From positions 11,170,001 to 11,234,000 of the forward strand of contig OZ026845.1 of the NCBI GenBank assembly GCA_964023205.1: a stretch of 64,000 nt of DNA, given 5' to 3'. The notes under the pieces were generated by a model. It was not told where the DNA came from. It saw only the letters and a list, made by a program, of their open reading frames with translations, and ran no database searches. Origin of the DNA: Lutraria lutraria. Lineage: Eukaryota > Mollusca > Bivalvia > Venerida > Mactridae. How positions within the stretch are numbered: position 1 is the first letter of the stretch; each line of letters begins with the position of its first letter. Shown here one piece after another: positions 57,762 to 64,000 of this stretch. Position numbers and translations under genes: made by a program.

Positions 57762-60700
57762 CTGAAAGAAAAAGAGACAAGGTTAAGTATCTAAGTTGAA
57801 GCAAAAATCAGTTGATATTATCCACAGCATGAACATGTGTAAGTCAATAAAATAATGTATCACCTTTCCTTTCATATAAAGATCATCACTAGACGGGTGT
57901 CTAGAATACTTATACAACATAATCACAGAGATTTGTATATGTACAAAAAGTGGAGTGAGTATTGAAAGAGACCATAGCTTTGCTATACATGTTAACTGGC
58001 ATTATAAGTTGTTCAAATGAAAATTTGCATGCAGAACTATTAATGTCATTAAACCAAATAAGTCAGCAACATTTTGTACATTACTGATATATTAATGTAC
58101 AACTGTACCAACAATGCTGAAAATGAAATTTCATAACTTTTGTCATCAGGATAGAGCAAGGCTAGCCTGCACTGCTATCCATCTGACCAGGCTCTTTACT
58201 GTTGGATGACTAACTTCTAAACTTTCATTGTGATATCCCTTAAATTGATAATGGACTGTTCTTAAAATAGAAGTTGGACAAGTCCATTCAGGAAATTCAG
58301 CAGGTTAAGGGGTAAAATATGATTAAATAGTTTGATTGATGAACAGTGTTCTTAAGAAAATTCAGTCTAGCAGGCTAAATTGAAATTGTTGCATGTTTTA
58401 TTCAAGGATTATTCATTCTTTGTGGTTTATGTTTGGATTGACAAAAAGTAGCCGGCATTAAACTTTTGAGTAGATGGCAGTATCACCTGCGGACGGGGCG
58501 TCTGAAGAACACTGGATAAATGCTTACCCGTACGACCAATACCAGCACTACAATGGACAACGACAGCTGGTCCATTAGGGTGCCCATTCCATTCAGGTTC
58601 AAGTAATGTAAGAGAATCGGCCTGACATGCTCTTACTCGTAACAGAAAATCCAGAAATCCAGCGGCTGGAGGAATTCCATAGTCAGGCCAACTTGTGAAC
58701 TGTAGATGTTTTACAAGTCTAACTTGACCAGTCTGAGAACAAATAATGTAAAAAGCATCAATACACATGGCAAATAAATTAAAAACAAATAAAAACATGA
58801 AGTCAACATTAAATAATAAGCTAGAAATGACAAAGTTTGGACTGGATCATTTATGTCAGTGATGTTTATGTTTATCTGCTGTTTAATGGCCCATTCTATA
58901 GCTATGGTCATTTCAGGGCTGCTCCAGAAAGTAGGTAGAGAAAATAAGAATTTATATCCATACACTTATTTCAAATAGTTCTTCCTGTTCTTTATAGTGT
59001 AAAGCACCATTACATGCCTCACACATTTCCTGTGATTTTCTAAACACAGTATATGGCTTGGTAGTTGGAATGGGGACACTGAAAAAGCGTCCCTGAAACA
59101 TCTGAAGGCGGAGCCTAGAATCGAACCCAGTATCATGAGACCAATTATCCAGCTCTGCCAGTCATGTAATTACTACTAAGAATATTTTTTTTTTTCAATA
59201 TGAAGATACTTTGAGGGCCATACAATGAACATTTCCAATTTCCAGAAAAAAGGTAGAGGATATCGATGTAAAATTTCAAACTTAATCAGAATATTATAAA
59301 ATTACATAAAAGGACAACATTGATAAGATAATGTGTTACACTTCTTACAGTAGTATTGTGTAAAGATAGACTGGTGATTGTATAATCTCTGTTATGTTCC
59401 ATTCCAGTATTTGTTACAATAAATTCTTCATGCTGATCCTCCCCATCTGCTTCAAGTGGCCAATACTGACCACATTTTACACGGCCCTTCTCCATTTGTC
59501 TGGAAAAAAATAAGGCAATCATGTACATGTGTATGTCACAAAATAAACTTTGTTAATAAGATAAGTATTTCCCCCCATGCATAATGTCTACTGTTAATTT
59601 TAGGTCAAATGCCAAACTACAGGCTCAGAGGTTAAGACAAAAGTCTACCTAATTTTAAAATCCTCACATAACCTTTTACTAACCCAGGAAGCAGTTGTAA
59701 AAATGTTTTTATTTGATTGAATAAATGAATAAAAGATAAAGAATGATAAATTTCCTTGTTTCTGCAGCTTAAACTTCCACTTCTCCCTCTTCAGTATTGA
59801 AATACAGTTGGTTGTTTGGAGACAGTTTATGTACCGGTAAGTTATCATCAGGTATAAGTTCACCGATAGAAATACATGTACTTTAGCAGGGCTCTGATTT
59901 AACCCTTCAATTTGCATTTTGATAATTGAAATTACTGGACTACTCAAATCTTCCAACACCTGATAATAGGTAACTAATGGTCAAGTTTTCATATTTAGTG
60001 CTGTAGGCAAAAATATACCTGGTTAGCATTCCAAAAAATGTTTAGTTGGGAGGTTGGCAGAACTTTTTCAAATATATTTTTTTAAATAAATTGTTTATAT
60101 CTATAAATTCAGCCGATTTTAACATAAAATGTTTATGACATCAAGCCAGTCACTTAACAATGTAAGTACACCAGTTATAGGTGTCATCACCCTGAAAGCG
60201 GTGCAATTTAAATTAAGTGCTTTTCAGAAATCAGATTATATTTAATGGTCAGACCTGTGAGCAAAGTCCACCTTTGGAAAAGACATAATGTGGTCTTTAT
60301 TGACAGATGGCCTTTATTGGTAGGTGAATTTGATCTAAATACTCAATAACGTTTTTTTTAAGAATGACCTTTATTCACAGGGTGGCCTTTATTCGGTGGT
60401 GGCCGCTAATATACATGTGTATAATATTTGTTAGCACTAAAGAATTATTTATGAAAGATGTGATACTTACTTTGTTGTCATGACAACAGTAACACACTGT
60501 GTAATCCACACCATTCTCCAGAAATCACCAAATGTTTTTGCAAAAGGACCTGAAATACAATAGTGCAATAAAAACCTTGTGGATAGATAACATTTATGTC
60601 TACCACAGACATCATCATTCATATAAATCCATTTGATACATTTAGTACAAATAGTATTCAATGAAGTTTAGTTTATCTGTTGTTGAATGGCCCATTTGAC

Positions 60701-63663
60701 AGCTATGATAATTTCAGGGCTGCACTATAGTATTAGAGAAGAAGTGAAGAGGAGAACCAGGCATTTGAATCCCTACTCTTATTTCAAATAGTTTTTTGTG
60801 TGCCTATTGTCAAGTACTAATACATGCCTCGCCCATTTCCTGTGATTTTTCTAAACACAGTACTTGGCTTGGTAGTTGGGATGGGGACACTGAAAAAAAC
60901 GAGACACAGAACATAGATTAAAAGCCACGACCTTTTTGTTACAACTAGACCATCGATCATCCCTTATAAAAATGTTCAATGAATTGTTTTACATGGTTTC
61001 CAGATGATAAGGTGATTCACTCACCCTGTGTAGAAATATAAGCATGTTTCTGCATGTAACCATCAACAAAATTTGCATTGATGTAATCAGATGCAGGATC
61101 CTCTTCACTTTGAGGCAGGAAAACTCTTGAGTGATCATAGCACAGAACATCTGAGTAACGATTCTTAGGCAGGTTAAACTTAGCCCTAAAATAAATCCAA
61201 TAAAAGCACAATAAAACATGTTTTAGTGAACTCAGATTTAGTGAAGAATTGCACACAATGAATTATTTTTCCCAAATATTATGCTAATTAATGTTGATTA
61301 ATGTTAATCTTAAGTATCCAAGAAAATTACTTATATAAAAAAATAAATGCCAAATTGAAAACATAAAAAAACTGGTAATACTAATACATTTATTATATAA
61401 ATAGTCCATACATTACACTGAAATACACACATTTGAAACAAGTCCACTTACTTAGAGACATGGAAAGTTCCAGCAGGCTGCTCTCGTCGAATCTCAGCAT
61501 ATTCTTCATATAATCCTTTCCTTCCCATTTGTTTTATATGTTTTACAAGATCAGATATCGACATGCCAACATCCTCAGCCATATGAATCGAATCCTCCCA
61601 CATATTAGATACTTGAGTCACTGGTCGTTTCTTACAAGGGTTCGGTAAAGGCAACTCTTCCATGTTTGAATCCCCGGGCGGAGATTCATTAATATCTCCC
61701 TGTATTTTCCGACTTCCACCATTTTGCCCATCACTCATTATATCTGAATCACGTCTACGCTTTGACTTGTTCCTACTATCCTCTTTTGTCACATTAACCT
61801 CCTTCTCAAAGCCATTTGTATCGATCACATTGTCCTTTTCACCTTCTTCGTTACTCTGTTTTTCCGACACAGTGTCTTTGGAATCAGAAGATTCGAGTCC
61901 ACCATCATTAGAATGCAAATAACCAGAATTTTCACTTGAACTGAGAGACACAGATGTCTGACGTTTCCTCGAAACAAAGAATGCATCAATTACCTCATAG
62001 TTTGATTGATGTATCTGGGTACACATTTGCAGCCAGAGATTATGGTTCACAATAAGATTACCACCAAATCTATGGGGTAATGAATCCCTAGGAATATGCT
62101 GTATAAGTTGTTCTTTGTTAACTGTGTAAACCTGTTGTAATATAGCATAATTATAACACCTTTAGTGCATTTTTGGTAACAACAGCAAATAAATTGATTG
62201 TTAAAGAACTAAAATCACTATGCATATTTTTCTAATAAATCATAAACAGATACAGTTTTTTATTTATTTATTTGGGTTAACACCATTTTTAAACAATTTT
62301 TCAGTTTTATACTGTGGCAGATTCACTTGACATTCTTCTAACCTGTATGAACTTATCTTTCCACAAGGAACCAGCAACTTCTATACATGTGGAGGAAAAT
62401 CAACATTGTTGTCAAATTTTCATGGAAGGGTATGATCTGTCACAGCCGGGAATCAAACCCCAATCATACTGTTCTTTTAGATAGGAATGTTTCCATGTAA
62501 ATAAATGCCACCATCATCATCATGATACAAAATACTTGGCTGTTGCTTTGTGAACTGACTCAAGACATTACAGATCAATTCATGGTAGGATTCGTTGATA
62601 ATTATACAATTTTAGTGGCTTATTGTTATTTATCTGTTGTTTAACAGCCCATTCGGCAGCTGTGGTCATTTTAGAGCCGCTCCAGAGAGAGGGGAGATAA
62701 GATACAGGAGAATCGAGCATTTATATCTCTAAAAGTTTTTCCTGGTTCTTTATTTTGCTAGGTGTACCATGCCTCACCCTCTCCCTGTGATTCTCTGGAC
62801 ACAGTACTTGGCTTGGTAGTTGGGATGAGGACACTGAAAAGCGCCTGTGAGAAATTCCAAAGGTGGAGAATCAAACACACGACCTTTTGTTCAATAGTCT
62901 AGTATATTACCACTGGACTACCGATCATCTCCGGCTTGTAGTTAATATCTTTATATCAATATAAGGCACAGGTTTTTTTAAACAGAACATGTCCAAAAAT
63001 CTGCAGCTGATTTTTTTTGTTTAGAGGATATAATATCTATCAAAATTCATAATGAAACAAAGGGAAAAAATAAACTTCCTTGTACTGATTCATTGATTAG
63101 TTGGATAAATTCCCCAAAGACTATGTACATTTACATCTTTTAAGTAAACAACCTTTAAAATGTATGTCAGTGTATGGTAAAAAAGGCACACCTCAGAAGT
63201 AAATACAGAAAAGTAAACCAGGACATAATTAATGACTTTGCAAGCTTCTGATACTTGAATAATATTTGAAAATAAAATATTCACTGAACAACAAAACAAA
63301 TGCAATGAGTGATTTTCTAAAGAAGTAAAAAAAAAACCAAAGTTTATACTTGTATTTCTATTATGGCTTATCAATATATTTATAGACAAAAAAGATTCAG
63401 AAGCATTTGAACAGCAGTTATAACGAAATCAGGGCAATTGCCACATTTTATAACATGCAAAATTGATAAAATAACAACAATTCTAAAATAGGGCATTTCT
63501 TTAGCAGTTTTAAAATAGTATGAGAAAGAATATAAAACAAATAATTATTTACCCTGTCCCTTAATTTTTCTCTGACAAAAAGGCGGAGAATCTTAAAAGG
63601 AGCCTTAAACCACAGGGGTGCTGTGACAATGAGTACTTTCTTCAATCTAGCTGGATAAGCTCC
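57532..63663 (-). CDS. PTPN9: Tyrosine phosphatase non-receptor type 9 (MEG2), 3' seven exons
   Basis: Exons, in transcript order: 63663-63553, 62131-61452, 61185-61025, 60549-60471, 59499-59349, 58732-58528 and 57761-57532 (stop TGA at 57534-57532). All junctions are GT-AG and in phase, giving 1617 bp or 538 residues. The first two exons encode the end of a CRAL-TRIO/SEC14 domain (ARLKKVLIVTAPLWFKAPF; LPHRFGGN). Next comes a long acidic, Ser-rich linker with a basic patch (NKSKRRRDSD). Then GLYEEYAEIRREQPAGTFH leads into the PTP domain: KNRYSDV, DYINANFVDGY, the WPD loop (SWPDYGIP), the P-loop HCSAGIGRTG with its catalytic Cys and Arg, and the Q loop (QMPDQY). A CRAL-TRIO plus PTP pair is specific to PTPN9, which acts on secretory-vesicle membranes and binds phosphoinositides. 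The catalytic residues are intact. The tail ends DDSDSDGFD. The 5' exons are outside the window. Confidence 0.95.
58528..58732 (-). CDS. PTPN9: PTPN9 exon with WPD loop and catalytic P-loop
   Basis: Acceptor TGTTCTCAG|ACTGGTCAA, donor ACGG|GTAAGC (phase 1). It encodes HLQFTSWPDYGIPPAAGF and VVVHCSAGIGRT. Confidence 0.95.
58871..59165 (-). mobile_element. tRNA-derived SINE (family S1), copy 2, in PTPN9 intron
   Basis: Plus-strand words TTTATCTGCTGTTTAATGGC, TTCCTGTTCTTTATAGTG, CCTGTGATTTTCTAAACACA and GGTAGTTGGAATGGGGACAC match the family. The head end (GAATCGAACCC, read in reverse) is at the right. The length is about 295 bp. Confidence 0.8.
59349..59499 (-). CDS. PTPN9: PTPN9 exon, central PTP domain
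   Basis: Acceptor TTTTTTCCAG|ACAAATGG, donor ACTACT|GTAAGA (phase 0). It encodes GRVKCGQYWPLE, a conserved PTP segment, and DYTITSLSLHNTT. Confidence 0.93.
60247..60412 (+). mobile_element. AAAGGCC-family MITE in PTPN9 intron
   Basis: GGTCAGACCTGTGAGCAAAG, TGTGGTCTTTATTGACAGAT, GAATGACCTTTATTCACAGG and GTGGCCTTTATTCGGTGGTG lie in family order. The terminal CAGT ends are eroded. Confidence 0.75.
60471..60549 (-). CDS. PTPN9: PTPN9 79-bp exon, PTP domain
   Basis: Acceptor TGTATTTCAG|GTCCTTTT, donor CAAA|GTAAGT. It encodes PFAKTFGDFWRMVWITQCVT and then VVMTTK, the FW-MVW segment typical of PTPs. Confidence 0.93.
60671..60964 (-). mobile_element. tRNA-derived SINE (family S1), copy 3, in PTPN9 intron
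   Basis: TTTATCTGTTGTTGAATGGC, GAGGAGAACCAGGCATTTGA, CCTGTGATTTTTCTAAACAC and GGTAGTTGGGATGGGGACAC match the family. The head at the right end is worn. Confidence 0.8.
61025..61185 (-). CDS. PTPN9: PTPN9 exon, start of PTP domain
   Basis: Acceptor TTTATTTTAG|GGCTAAGT, donor ACAGG|GTGAGT. It encodes KFNLPKNRYSDVLCYDHSRV and ASDYINANFVDGYMQKHAYI, the phosphotyrosine-recognition and substrate-binding segments. Confidence 0.95.
61452..62131 (-). CDS. PTPN9: PTPN9 680-bp exon: end of CRAL-TRIO, acidic linker, PTP lead-in
   Basis: Acceptor ACAACAG|GTTTACAC, donor CTCTAA|GTAAGT. It begins VYTVNKEQLIQHIPRDSLPH, continues with a Ser/Asp/Glu-rich linker of roughly 130 residues, and ends EEYAEIRREQPAGTFHVS. 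The linker looks longer and more acidic than in vertebrate PTPN9, as far as I recall it. Confidence 0.93.
62268..62480 (-). repeat. Possible SINE-like repeat in PTPN9 intron
   Basis: GGGAATCAAACCCC (62450-62463) is a B box in reverse orientation. The neighbouring text (ACAAGGAACCAGCAACTTCT, CATGTGGAGGAAAAT) resembles a repeat I associate with molluscs. No second copy in the window, so the call is tentative. Confidence 0.35.
62628..62931 (-). mobile_element. tRNA-derived SINE (family S1), copy 4, in PTPN9 intron
   Basis: Best head in the family. On the minus strand GGTAGTCCAGTGGTAATA is the A box and GTGTTTGATTCTCC the B box. The plus-strand body has TTATCTGTTGTTTAACAGCC, CAGAGAGAGGGGAGATAAGA, CCTGTGATTCTCTGGACACA and GGTAGTTGGGATGAGGACAC. 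Confidence 0.85.
63553..63663 (-). CDS. PTPN9: PTPN9 111-bp exon, CRAL-TRIO domain (most 5' exon in window)
   Basis: Acceptor TATTTTGTAG|GGAGCTTA, donor GACAGG|GTAAAT, phase 0 at both ends, 37 codons. It encodes GAYPARLKKVLIVTAPLWF and LRLFVREKLRDR, the lipid-binding fold's core strand and following helix. Confidence 0.93.
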
Positions 63664-64000
63664 CTACAAAATACAATATTCCATAAATTTTGAAGTCAAA
63701 TCTCTGTGGCTTGTTAAAAATGTCAAATTCATAGTGGCAAAATAATACTACATGTATTTAAGTAATTTTACAACAGATCTATTAAGCTGTTGCAAGGCTA
63801 TCAGGCACAATAAGGAGTTCAGCGTGGATAAGTACTTCCTGTTCACAGGGTAAACAACCATAAATCAATTTAAATAAATACATAAGCTGATCAGGAAGTT
63901 TAGATAAACAAACAAACAACTTGTTCAGAATTTGATAGGACATTGTTTGAAATACAGAAAAATCTCCTAAAATTCATAATAAAGGCAAAAAATGTCTGTA
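63664..64000 (-). other. PTPN9 intron, running off the window
   Basis: No exon is seen. The remaining CRAL-TRIO exons and the start codon must lie beyond 64000. Confidence 0.6.

Noticed and set aside
61662..61922. 86-codon plus-strand frame
   Set aside because: Antisense to the PTPN9 linker exon; its Ser/Leu/Phe richness mirrors the acidic linker.

Overview
The window is animal nuclear DNA: AT-rich, with GT-AG introns, genes broken into short exons, and no operons, rRNA genes or intact transposase or reverse-transcriptase gene that I can see. It most resembles a lophotrochozoan, probably a bivalve mollusc. The reasons are a tRNA-derived SINE with a 3' end of a type I associate with molluscs, three dispersed repeats I associate with bivalve genomes (near 28.3/58.1 kb, 50.8 kb and 53.3 kb), and a neuropeptide-type receptor without introns in its CDS. 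The species cannot be named from this.

Layout. 0-6 kb holds repeats only: a dispersed repeat with a tRNA-like SINE fragment, a 78/79-bp tandem array inside a MITE, and an 0.8-kb element with inverted ends. 6.2-9.0 kb holds two paralogous 135-bp minus-strand exons, each a likely first coding exon, of a gene I cannot name whose later exons I could not find. 9-20 kb is gene-poor and carries MITEs, SINEs, a TIR element with a minisatellite core, and low-complexity tracts. 20.9-24.0 kb carries a four-exon plus-strand gene for a 209-residue protein of unknown function; its second intron holds a 0.94-kb element flanked by near-identical 9-bp repeats. 25.6-27.1 kb is a minus-strand CDS, intact in one exon, whose product reads as DUSP + ubiquitin-like + coiled coil + BTB/KCTD, an unusual combination. 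27-46 kb is intergenic and full of small inverted-repeat elements. 46.1-47.5 kb is a class A GPCR. 48-57 kb is intergenic and includes a 502-bp hAT-type MITE with a perfect 8-bp target duplication. 57.5-63.7 kb is the 3' part (seven exons, minus strand) of a PTPN9/MEG2-type tyrosine phosphatase with a CRAL-TRIO (SEC14) domain; its 5' exons lie beyond the window.

The genes do not form a pathway. The points most worth following are the DUSP-Ubl-BTB protein, the twin 135-bp exons, the hidden four-exon gene, and several multi-copy TIR families. Three of those families share TA|CAG termini, and another has a core of repeated CGTGCGCACG-like units. Exon boundaries come from reading splice sites and frames by eye; no alignment or database search was run.
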